NCBI RefSeq assembly: GCF_004784465.1
Contig: NZ_SRRU01000001.1
Location: 496,001 to 560,000, forward strand
Length of the DNA stretch: 64,000 bases
Origin: Streptomyces griseoluteus
GTDB taxonomy: Bacteria; Actinomycetota; Actinomycetes; Streptomycetales; Streptomycetaceae
Reading direction: 5' to 3'
The translations under genes were made by a program, and so were the position numbers. The notes under the pieces are model-generated. The model had not been told where the DNA came from, searched no databases, and saw nothing but the letters and a program-made list of their open reading frames with translations. How positions within the stretch are numbered: the stretch's first letter is position 1; each line of letters begins with the position of its first letter. This document shows positions 46,737-53,597 of the stretch, one piece after another.

Positions 46737-47495
46737 ATGGCTACCGGAAACCCCGAGGGGAAGAAGAGCCCACCGGACGAGCAGCGGCTCGGCCCGGTGC
46801 TCCGGCGGCGGGGCCAGGTGCAGGCCAGCACCACGGACCAGCGGCTGCTGGACGAGCGCGCCCCCACCGACTGGGTGCACACCGACCCCTGGCGGGTGCT
46901 GCGCATCCAGTCGGAGTTCATCGAGGGCTTCGGCACCCTGGCCGAACTCCCGCCCGCGATCAGCGTGTTCGGCTCGGCACGCACCCGGGTCGACTCGCCG
47001 GAGTACGAGGCCGGTGTGCGCCTCGGGCGCGGACTGGTGGAGGCCGGCTGGGCGGTGATCACCGGGGGTGGCCCCGGTGCCATGGAGGCGGCCAACAAGG
47101 GCGCGCTGGAGGCGGGCGGCGTCTCGGTCGGCCTCGGCATCGAGCTGCCCTTCGAGCAGGGGCTGAACCCCTACGTCGACATCGGGCTCAACTTCCGGTA
47201 CTTCTTTGTCCGAAAAATGATGTTTGTTAAATACGCACAAGGGTTCGTGGTGCTGCCCGGCGGGCTCGGCACGCTGGACGAGCTGTTCGAGGCGCTCACC
47301 CTGGTGCAGACCCAGAAGGTGACCCGCTTCCCGATCGTGCTGTTCGGCAGCGAGTACTGGGGCGGCCTGATGGACTGGCTGCGGAACACGCTGGTCGCGC
47401 AGGGCAAGGCCGCGGAGCAGGATCTGCTGCTGTTCCACGTGACGGACGACGTGGAAGAGGCCGTCGCGCTGGTCTCCAAGGAAGCGGCCCGCTGA
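46737..47495 (+). CDS. TIGR00730 family Rossmann-fold (LOG/lysine decarboxylase-like) protein
   Basis: 252 aa from the ATG at 46737, preceded by GGAGGG. The family motifs ISVFGSARTRV, GGGPGAMEAANKGA and PGGLGTLDELFE (174-186) are present, together with the catalytic Arg in YFFVRKMMF. Members hydrolyse nucleoside monophosphates (cytokinin-activating LOG) or are of unknown function; the M. tuberculosis counterpart is Rv1205. Bases 47205-47245 use AT-ending codons rare in this genome. It converges on folP2. Confidence 0.94.
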   Translation: MATGNPEGKKSPPDEQRLGPVLRRRGQVQASTTDQRLLDERAPTDWVHTDPWRVLRIQSEFIEGFGTLAELPPAISVFGSARTRVDSPEYEAGVRLGRGLVEAGWAVITGGGPGAMEAANKGALEAGGVSVGLGIELPFEQGLNPYVDIGLNFRYFFVRKMMFVKYAQGFVVLPGGLGTLDELFEALTLVQTQKVTRFPIVLFGSEYWGGLMDWLRNTLVAQGKAAEQDLLLFHVTDDVEEAVALVSKEAAR

Positions 47496-47514
47496 GACCG
47501 GCTCGCCCCGGGTT

Positions 47515-47551
47515 CCCCGGGGGGACGGCCCCTGACGGCCGCCCCCTGGGG
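47515..47551. terminator. Hairpin between the convergent LOG-like gene and folP2
   Basis: ccccggggggacggcc pairs imperfectly with ggccgccccctgggg across a 6-base loop. It lies between two convergent stop codons and may serve both. Confidence 0.6.
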
Positions 47552-47560
47552 AGATCCCTG

Positions 47561-48421
47561 TCAGGCGAGACCCCTGCGGGCCGTCGCCGGGGGCCGGTGG
47601 CCCGCGATCGACGCCACCATGTCCAGCACCTGCCGGGTCTCCGCGACCTCGTGCACCCGGTAGACCTGCGCCCCGAGCCACGCCGAGACCGCCGTGGTCG
47701 CCAGCGTGCCGATCAGCCGCTGCTTCACCGGCCGGTCCAGCGTCTCCCCGACGAAGTCCTTGTTGGACAGCGAGACCAGCACCGGCCAGCCCGTCGCCAC
47801 CATCTCGTCCAGCCGGCGCGTGGCCTCCAGGCTGTGCCGGGTGTTCTTGTTGAAGTCGTGCCCCGGATCGATCAGCACCGACTCGCGCGGCACCCCCAGC
47901 GCCACCGCCCGCTCCGCCAGCCCCACGGTCACGTCCAGGATGTCGGCCATCACGTCCTCGTACGCCACCCGGTGCGGCCGGGTACGGGGCTCCGCGCGCC
48001 CGGCGTGCGTGCACACCAGGCCCACCCGGTGGCGGGCGGCGACCTCCGCGAGACCGGGGTCCACGCCGCCCCACGCGTCGTTCAGCAGGTCCGCGCCCGC
48101 CTCGCACACCGCCTCGCCGACCTCGGCCCGCCAGGTGTCCACGCTGATGACCACGTCGGGGAAGCGGCGCCGGACCTCCGCCACGAAACCGACCGTGCGC
48201 CGGGCCTCCTCCCCGGCGGTGACCTCCTCGCCCGGCCCGGCCTTCACCCCGCCGATGTCGACGATGGCCGCGCCCTCGGCCACGGCGCGCTCCACGCGCG
48301 CGAGGGCGGCGTCGTCGGCGAACGTCGCGCCCCGGTCGTAGAAGGAGTCCGGGGTCCGGTTGACGATCGCCATGATCACCGGCTCGTGCGGCCCGAATTC
48401 CCGCTTGCCCAGCCTGAGCAT
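47561..48421 (-). CDS. folP2: Dihydropteroate synthase-like protein FolP2
   Basis: 286 aa. The TIM-barrel fold of dihydropteroate synthase is clear (IVNRTPDSFYDRG, DIGG, DPGHDFNKN, RVHEVAE). The catalytic loop that should read GGESTRPG is GGVKAGPG (57-64), and the SRK motif near the end is SNKDF (N220-K221). These changes match mycobacterial FolP2 (Rv1207), reported to lack DHPS activity. So this is probably not the folate enzyme; its true reaction is unknown. The neighbours (LOG gene, DivIVA-like protein, tag) are as in M. tuberculosis. Confidence 0.9.
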   Translation of the reverse strand: MLRLGKREFGPHEPVIMAIVNRTPDSFYDRGATFADDAALARVERAVAEGAAIVDIGGVKAGPGEEVTAGEEARRTVGFVAEVRRRFPDVVISVDTWRAEVGEAVCEAGADLLNDAWGGVDPGLAEVAARHRVGLVCTHAGRAEPRTRPHRVAYEDVMADILDVTVGLAERAVALGVPRESVLIDPGHDFNKNTRHSLEATRRLDEMVATGWPVLVSLSNKDFVGETLDRPVKQRLIGTLATTAVSAWLGAQVYRVHEVAETRQVLDMVASIAGHRPPATARRGLA

Positions 48422-48577
48422 CCCCTGTGACCTCTCCTCGTACCTCGGACGTCCGGCGCCTCGCGGCCCGCGCTGTCAGCGTCGCATGGCACGATCGGAC
48501 CCAGACACATCCGGCTTCCGGACGCGAGGTCCGAAGGGACCCGGCGTCCGGCACATCGAGCTTGGGGAACCCTGGCG

Positions 48578-48925
48578 ATGCTGATGTTCTTGTTCCTGGT
48601 CCTCGCGCTGGCCGTCGTGGTCGGCGCGGTGACGCTCGCCGTGGTGGGCGGCGGCGAGAGCGCCCCGCTCCCGGACGCCGCGCCCGAGCGGCTCCAGGAC
48701 CCGCTGCCCGCGGACCGCCCGCTGCACGGCACCGATGTGGAGAGCCTGCGCTTCCCGGTCGCCGCGCGCGGCTACCGCATGGCCGACGTGGACGACGCGC
48801 TCAGCCGCCTCGCCGCCGAACTCGGCGAGCGGGACGCCCGGATCGCGGACCTCCAGAGCGCGCTCGCCGGTGCCCGCGCCGTGCGGCCCCGGCCGGAGGA
48901 GCCCGGCCCGGAGGACGGCCGATGA
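48578..48925 (+). CDS. Small membrane protein with DivIVA-type motif
   Basis: 115 aa, ATG start. One N-terminal transmembrane helix (about 3-23) is followed by a linker, and near 56-90 LRFPVAARGYRMADVDDALSRLAAELGERDARIADLQ, the N-terminal DivIVA motif with a short coiled coil. It corresponds to M. tuberculosis Rv1209 by position. May be recruited to curved membrane or to DivIVA at hyphal tips (inference). Its stop overlaps the start of tag by 4 bp. Confidence 0.88.
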   Translation: MLMFLFLVLALAVVVGAVTLAVVGGGESAPLPDAAPERLQDPLPADRPLHGTDVESLRFPVAARGYRMADVDDALSRLAAELGERDARIADLQSALAGARAVRPRPEEPGPEDGR

Positions 48926-49518
48926 GCACCGGGCAGGCCCTCGCCGGGGCGGACGGCGCACTGCGCTGCCCCTGGGCGCTCTCCACCGACGACTACGTCT
49001 CGTACCACGACGACGAGTGGGGGCGTCCGGTGCACGGCGACGACGCCCTCTTCGAGCGGCTCAGCCTGGAGGCGTTCCAGTCCGGGCTGTCCTGGATCAC
49101 GATCCTGCGGCGCCGGCTCACCTTCCGGCTCGCCTTCGCCGACTTCCGGATCGAGAAGGTCGCCGCCTTCACCGAGGCGGACCGCGAGCGTCTTCTCGCC
49201 GACCCCGGCATCATCCGCAACCGCGCCAAGGTCGATGCCACGCTCGCCAACGCGCGCGTGCTCGCGGACTGGTCCGAGGGCGAACTGGACGAGCTGATCT
49301 GGTCCCACGCCCCCGACCCGGCCGGGCGTCCCGTGCCCAAGGTGCTCGGCGACGTGGCGGCGGTGACCCCGGAGTCCACGGCCCTGTCCAAGGCGCTGAA
49401 GAAGCGGGGCCTCAGGTTCGTCGGCCCGACCACGGCGTACGCCCTGATGCAGGCGTGCGGCCTGGTCGACGATCACCTGGAAGCCTGCGTCAGCCGGGGC
49501 GCGGCCACCCGCGGCTGA
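48922..49518 (+). CDS. tag: DNA-3-methyladenine glycosylase I
   Basis: 198 aa; the ATG overlaps the preceding stop (ATGA). The family start CPWALSTDDYVSYHDDEWGRPVHGDD, the catalytic-region FQSGLSWITIL, and the structural zinc set (Cys in RCPW, His in YHDDEW, and H/C in DDHLEAC) are all visible. It removes 3-methyladenine from alkylated DNA. Length is normal. Confidence 0.95.
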   Translation: MSTGQALAGADGALRCPWALSTDDYVSYHDDEWGRPVHGDDALFERLSLEAFQSGLSWITILRRRLTFRLAFADFRIEKVAAFTEADRERLLADPGIIRNRAKVDATLANARVLADWSEGELDELIWSHAPDPAGRPVPKVLGDVAAVTPESTALSKALKKRGLRFVGPTTAYALMQACGLVDDHLEACVSRGAATRG

Positions 49519-49527
49519 GACGCCCTC

Positions 49528-49567
49528 CGGCCGGGGCGGGGGCCAACCGGCTTGCCCCGCCCGGCCG
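49528..49567. terminator. Hairpin between tag and the enoyl-CoA hydratase gene
   Basis: cggccggggcgggg pairs with ccccgcccggccg with one bulge, across a loop of about 12 bases, in the 59-base gap between two convergent stop codons. Confidence 0.55.
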
Positions 49568-49577
49568 TTCAGGGAGA

Positions 49578-50384
49578 TCAGCGGCCCACGTACTTGGGCT
49601 TCTCCTTCTGCACGAACGCCTGCACGGCGATGACGTGGTCCTCGGAGGCGCCCGCCCGGGTCTGCAGCTCGTCCTCCTTCTCCAGCGCCTCGTCCAGCGA
49701 GTGCGTCAGCCCGTACGCCACGGCCTCCTTGATCGCCGCGTACGCGACCGTCGGCCCCTCGGCCAGGGCACGTGCCACCTTCTCGGCCTCGGCGCGCAGC
49801 TCGGCGGCCGGGACGACCCGGTTGGCGATGCCCAGCTCCAGCGCCTCCTGGGCGCCGATGGTGCGGGGGAAGAGCAGCAGGTCGGTGGCGCGGCCGGTGC
49901 CGATCACTCGGGGCAGCGTCCAGGAGAGCCCCGAGTCCGCGCTGAGCGCCACGCCCGCGAACGAGGTGTTGAACGCGGCGGTGTCCGCCACCAGGCGGTA
50001 GTCAGCGAGCAGCGCGAAGCCGAAGCCCGCGCCGGCCGCCACGCCGTTGACCGCGGCGATCACCGGCTTCTTCGCACCCGCCAGCGCCCGCGCGATCGGG
50101 TTGTAGTGCTCCTTGACGGTGCTCATCGTCTGGCCGCCGCCCCCGCCCTCACGGTCGGCGGCGAGCAGCCCGATGTGTTCCTTGAGGTCCTGGCCCACGC
50201 AGAACGCCCGCTCGCCCGCCGCCGTCAGCAGGATCGCCCGCACCGCGTCGTCCGCCGCCGCGGCCTCGACGGCCTCGCGCAGCGCGTTCTTGGTGGCGAT
50301 GTTCAGCGCGTTCATCGCCTCGGGGCGGTTCAGCGTGATCGTGGCGAGCCCGTCGTTCACCTCGTGGAGCACGGTGTCGGCCAT
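49578..50384 (-). CDS. Enoyl-CoA hydratase/isomerase family protein
   Basis: 268 aa from the ATG at 50384, preceded by GGAGGGG; the frame is open to 50657 but non-coding. Crotonase fold: ITLNRPEAMNALN, oxyanion-hole strand RAFCVGQDLKEH, and the second oxyanion segment AAVNGVAAGAGFGFALLADYRL. The GQDLKEH pattern is close to the PaaG/PaaB-like branch, so a role in phenylacetate or fatty acid degradation is possible but unproven. A perfect 20-bp palindrome lies 27-46 bases upstream of the start. Confidence 0.92.
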   Translation of the reverse strand: MADTVLHEVNDGLATITLNRPEAMNALNIATKNALREAVEAAAADDAVRAILLTAAGERAFCVGQDLKEHIGLLAADREGGGGGQTMSTVKEHYNPIARALAGAKKPVIAAVNGVAAGAGFGFALLADYRLVADTAAFNTSFAGVALSADSGLSWTLPRVIGTGRATDLLLFPRTIGAQEALELGIANRVVPAAELRAEAEKVARALAEGPTVAYAAIKEAVAYGLTHSLDEALEKEDELQTRAGASEDHVIAVQAFVQKEKPKYVGR

Positions 50385-50410
50385 GGCGCGTCCCCTCCGT
50401 TTCGCGTGAT

Positions 50411-50430
50411 GACGTACCGGCCGGTACGTC
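50411..50430. promoter_or_regulatory. Perfect palindromic operator candidate upstream of the enoyl-CoA hydratase gene
   Basis: gacgtaccggccggtacgtc is a perfect 20-bp palindrome 27 bases upstream of the minus-strand ATG. TetR-family operators in actinobacterial fatty-acid and CoA-thioester pathways often have this ACCGGCCGGT-like form. No TetR gene lies in the window next to it, so the regulator would be encoded elsewhere. Confidence 0.65.
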
Positions 50431-50756
50431 GTTGTCCGGGGACAGCATGGCGGAGATCTCGGCCCCGCAGTCCCACCGGACGTGTGACCTGCGTCTAACA
50501 AAACCGCCACAGACGTGACCGGCGGGTGTGCCGAGGGTGGCGCAGTATCGCAGGCACATCCCCGAATTGAGTGGTTTTGCTCGCGCGCGTTGTGCAGCCG
50601 ATGCGGACCGATGTTGGTCATCGGGTCCTGGGATGCGGGATAATGGCTGGGAAGCAATGTGTTCGATGCCGGTGTCGCGTGTCCCTCCTGGACCGCGGGT
50701 GCCCTCCGTGGGGTCGTCGGCAGACGATGAGCCTGGTTTCAGGAAGGGGTACGAGC
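50431..50756. promoter_or_regulatory. Promoter/leader region of the DUF3117 gene
   Basis: 326 bases upstream of the DUF3117 start with no supported gene. A gataat hexamer at 50639-50644 with ttggtc at 50614-50619 (19-base spacing) is a possible promoter, giving a leader of about 105 bases. The AT-rich cluster aacaaaaccgcc near 50498 may belong to the divergent hydratase promoter. Confidence 0.4.
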
Positions 50757-50924
50757 ATGGCGGCCATGAAGCCGCGGACGGGTGATGGCCCGCTCGAGGT
50801 GACCAAGGAGGGGCGGGGCATCGTCATGCGCGTTCCGCTCGAAGGCGGCGGTCGACTCGTCGTCGAGCTGACCCCCGACGAGGCAGAGGCGCTCGGCGAC
50901 GCCCTCAAGAAGGTCGTCGTCTGA
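50757..50924 (+). CDS. DUF3117 protein
   Basis: 55 aa from the ATG at 50757, preceded by AGGAAGGGG. MAAMKPRTGDGPLEVTKEGRGIVMRVPLEGGGRLVVELTPDEAEALGDALKKVV matches the small, highly conserved actinobacterial DUF3117 family. Function unknown. It is monocistronic, with a terminator 21 bases after the stop. Confidence 0.94.
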   Translation: MAAMKPRTGDGPLEVTKEGRGIVMRVPLEGGGRLVVELTPDEAEALGDALKKVVV

Positions 50925-50945
50925 CGCGCTGCGATCTTTTCCTCC

Positions 50946-50982
50946 CGACCGCCCCGGTACCCGTCAGGTGCCGGGGCGGTCG
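50946..50982 (+). terminator. Terminator of the DUF3117 gene
   Basis: cgaccgccccggtacc pairs with ggtgccggggcggtcg (one G-T pair) across a 5-base loop and is followed by cgttt. Confidence 0.78.
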
Positions 50983-51008
50983 CGTTTCCGGGGGGCCGGG
51001 CCGGGGGT

Positions 51009-51641
51009 TCAGCGCTTGACGGCGCAGAGCAGCCCATCGCCGACCGGCAGCAGCGAGGTCACCAGCTCCGGGCTCTCGCGCACCGTGCGCAGCAGCTCGC
51101 GCAGCCGGACCACCTCGGTGGGCTGCGGACCGGAGTCGACCGTGCGGCCGCTTGCGAACACGCCCTCGAAGACCACCAGGCCACCGGGCCGCAGCAGGCG
51201 CAACGATTCAGCGAGGTAGTCCGAGTACTCCAGCCGGTCGCCGTCGCAGAAGACGAGGTCGTAGCCCGAGTCCGCGAGGCGGGGCAGCACGTCGAGGGCG
51301 GGGCCGGGGATGAACCGGGCGCGGTTGCTGGCGAAGCCGCAGGCGCGGAACGCCTGCCGCGCGAACTGCTGGTGCTCCGGCTCGGGATCGACGGTGGTCA
51401 GGACGCCGTCGGGGCGCATTCCGTGCAGCAGATGGATGCCGGACACCCCGCAGCCGGTGCCGATCTCCGCGACCGCCTTGGCGTCCACGGAGGCGGCGAG
51501 CAGACGCAGCGCGGCGCCCGTGCTGGGCGCCACCGAGCGCAGCCCCGCGTCGCGGGCACGGTCCCGGGCCCAGAGCAGCGCTTCGTCCTCGGCGACAAAG
51601 GCGTCGGCGAACGCCCAGCTCGTCTGCCGGTTGCCGGTAAT
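51009..51641 (-). CDS. O-methyltransferase (Methyltransf_3 family), possible ATT start
   Basis: 210 aa if started at the ATT at 51641 (ITGNRQTSWAFADAF). The frame also runs to a GTG at 51758, but the 39 extra residues have unusual composition and there is no ATG, GTG or TTG between. The ATT has AGGAG at normal spacing, which is the reason for this choice. SAM motif AEIGTGCGVSGIHLL, then TVDPEPEHQQFARQAF, LVFCDGDRLEYSDYLAESLRLLRPGGLVVFEGVF are typical of catechol/caffeoyl-CoA-type O-methyltransferases. It matches Rv1220c of M. tuberculosis by position, divergent from the sigma factor gene. Confidence 0.85.
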   Translation of the reverse strand: MTGNRQTSWAFADAFVAEDEALLWARDRARDAGLRSVAPSTGAALRLLAASVDAKAVAEIGTGCGVSGIHLLHGMRPDGVLTTVDPEPEHQQFARQAFRACGFASNRARFIPGPALDVLPRLADSGYDLVFCDGDRLEYSDYLAESLRLLRPGGLVVFEGVFASGRTVDSGPQPTEVVRLRELLRTVRESPELVTSLLPVGDGLLCAVKR

Positions 51642-51774
51642 GACCCTCTCCTGTCCCCGTGGTTGCCTCGGCGTGACTGTATCCGTTGCGCCGGGAACCC
51701 GCTGATGGGACCGAGCGTTCACAGGGGAGAGCCGGGGTGCGGAGAGCGCGACCGGCACGCGACGGGGGTGAGAG

Positions 51775-51879
51775 GTGACGGAGGGTGTGGATCACATGCT
51801 GACGCGGGTGGATGAGCCGGGTCAGCGCGTGTCAAATTTTCGTAAAACCGCTTATCCGGAGCTAACGGGCGAGGTGGCT
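51775..51879 (+). promoter_or_regulatory. AT-rich region upstream of the sigma factor gene
   Basis: The open frame of the sigma gene reaches back to a GTG at 51775, but codons here (aat ttt cgt aaa, gct tat, cta) are unlike the genome. Bases 51830-51870 are locally AT-rich. I read this as promoter and leader, not coding. A ttgaca hexamer on the minus strand (51835-51830) may belong to the divergent methyltransferase, but I find no matching -10. Confidence 0.45.
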
Positions 51880-52662
51880 ATGGTAGGGGCTCCACTGGAC
51901 ACCACCAGAGCCGACAGGGGAGGTGCGGCCGCACCCGAGGACCGAGGGGGAGTGCTGCGGCGCTTTCTCGGGTCGGGCAGGCCGAAATCCGTGACCGACA
52001 CCGCTGCTGACCACCACGCCGCCGGTCCCGCCCCGGGCGGGACCCAGACCGCGACCTTCGCCACCGACGCGGACGGGCAGGCGTGGACTCCGCCCACCTG
52101 GGAGGAGATCGTCAGCACGCACAGCGGCCGTGTCTACCGCCTCGCCTACCGCCTGACGGGCAACCAGCACGACGCCGAGGACCTCACGCAGGAGGTCTTC
52201 GTCCGGGTCTTCCGCTCGCTGTCGACGTACTCGCCGGGCACCTTCGAGGGCTGGCTGCACCGCATCACCACCAACCTCTTCCTGGACATGGTCCGGCGCA
52301 AGCAGCGCATCCGCTTCGACGCCCTGGGCGACGACGCGGCCGAGCGCCTGCCCAGCCGCGAGCCGTCCCCGCAGCAGGTCTTCAACGACGCCCACTTCGA
52401 CGCCGACGTCCAGCAGGCGCTGGACACCCTCGCGCCGGAGTTCCGCGCGGCCGTGGTGCTGTGCGACATCGAGGGGCTGTCGTACGAGGAGATCGCCGCG
52501 ACCCTCGGGGTCAAGCTGGGCACCGTCCGCTCCCGTATCCACCGGGGGCGTTCGCAGCTCCGCAAGGCCCTGGCCCACCGTTCTCCCGAGGCCCGCAAGG
52601 CCGAGCGCCGCTCGTTCATGCCCCGGGTGCCCGCGCTGGGGGGAGGGGGCACGCCCGCGTGA
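51880..52662 (+). CDS. sigE: ECF RNA polymerase sigma factor, mycobacterial SigE orthologue
   Basis: 260 aa from the ATG at 51880, just after GAGGTGG; longer starts back to 51775 exist. Region 2 is [43 protein letters not shown], and region 4 [38 protein letters not shown]. These are nearly identical to M. tuberculosis SigE (Rv1221), and the following anti-sigma-HtrA-TatB order is the same. This is not the S. coelicolor gene called sigE (SCO3356), which is a different ECF factor. Expected role: envelope or surface stress. The stop overlaps the anti-sigma start (GTGA). Confidence 0.93.
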   Translation: MVGAPLDTTRADRGGAAAPEDRGGVLRRFLGSGRPKSVTDTAADHHAAGPAPGGTQTATFATDADGQAWTPPTWEEIVSTHSGRVYRLAYRLTGNQHDAEDLTQEVFVRVFRSLSTYSPGTFEGWLHRITTNLFLDMVRRKQRIRFDALGDDAAERLPSREPSPQQVFNDAHFDADVQQALDTLAPEFRAAVVLCDIEGLSYEEIAATLGVKLGTVRSRIHRGRSQLRKALAHRSPEARKAERRSFMPRVPALGGGGTPA

Positions 52663-53528
52663 GTGGAACCGGTACCGATCCCGCGGAGGCGCACCTCGCG
52701 GAACAGCATCTGGGGGACCGGCTCTCCGCCCTGGTGGACGGAGAACTGGGTCATGAGTCGCGCGACCGAGTCCTCGCCCACCTGGCCACCTGCTGCCGGT
52801 GCCGGGCGGAGGCCGACGCGCAGCGCCGGCTGAAGAACGTGTTCGCGGAGGCCGCCCCGCCGCCGCCCTCCGAGTCCTTCCTCGCCCGCCTCCAGGGCCT
52901 GCCCGGCGGCGACGCCGACGGGCCCGGCGGGCGGTTCGCCTTCAGTTACGTCCCGGCCGACTCCGGGCACGCCCCCGAGCAGCGCGGCTTCCGTATCCAT
53001 CCCGTCGCCGACCGGCCCTCTTCGCGCGGGCTGCGGTTCGCCGCCGCCGCCGCCGGAGCGGTGTCCCTCGCTGCCGTGGCCCTCGGCGGTGTCACCACCG
53101 CCCTTCCGGGTGACCTCGCGGCCGACGCCCGCGGTGGTCCGGGCAACGGAAGCAACGTCGCCCCCTCACGTTCGGCCGGTACGGGTGCGAGTACGGGTAC
53201 GGGTGCCCCCGACACCCAGCGGCGTCGCTCTCCCGCCCCGCTGCTCGCGCAGGGCGGGGGCGCGCTCAACCGCACCCCGGCCGCGCAGGTCTCCGCCTCC
53301 GCGCCGCTGCTGCCGGGCATTCCGGCGCCGGTCGACGCGCGGGTCCAGGACACCGCGCGGGACCTCGCCATGCCGGTGATGGCCGGCGCGGCCGCCGTCT
53401 CCCCGCTGATACGTCCCCTCGGCGAGACCACCCCCTTCTCCCTGGACTCCTGGCCCCTGGCGTCCCCTTCCACCGAGACCACCACGGCAGCCGCCCCCAC
53501 CAACTCCCCCTCACCCTCGGCCCCCTGA
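52659..53528 (+). CDS. Zinc-binding (ZAS) anti-sigma factor, RseA-like
   Basis: 289 aa, GTG start overlapping the sigma stop. The ASD domain (about 15-65) carries the ZAS motif H-LAT-C-CR-C in [17 protein letters not shown] transmembrane helix near 128-150 ([23 protein letters not shown]) places the Ser/Thr/Pro-rich C-terminal half outside. It should hold the sigma factor inactive at the membrane until stress. Much longer than M. tuberculosis RseA (about 150 aa), which lacks such an external part, so signal sensing may differ. Confidence 0.92.
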   Translation: MSGTGTDPAEAHLAEQHLGDRLSALVDGELGHESRDRVLAHLATCCRCRAEADAQRRLKNVFAEAAPPPPSESFLARLQGLPGGDADGPGGRFAFSYVPADSGHAPEQRGFRIHPVADRPSSRGLRFAAAAAGAVSLAAVALGGVTTALPGDLAADARGGPGNGSNVAPSRSAGTGASTGTGAPDTQRRRSPAPLLAQGGGALNRTPAAQVSASAPLLPGIPAPVDARVQDTARDLAMPVMAGAAAVSPLIRPLGETTPFSLDSWPLASPSTETTTAAAPTNSPSPSAP

Positions 53529-53597
53529 CCCCCCGATCCCTGGTTGAATCCCGTAAGGCCGTCCCCGCACGGCCTCCACACCGCGACTGGGGAGAGC

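Noticed and set aside
51775..51879. N-terminal extension of the sigma factor from the GTG at 51775
   Set aside because: Codon use is AT-rich and atypical, and the segment looks like promoter/leader DNA; the ATG at 51880 is preferred, though not proven.
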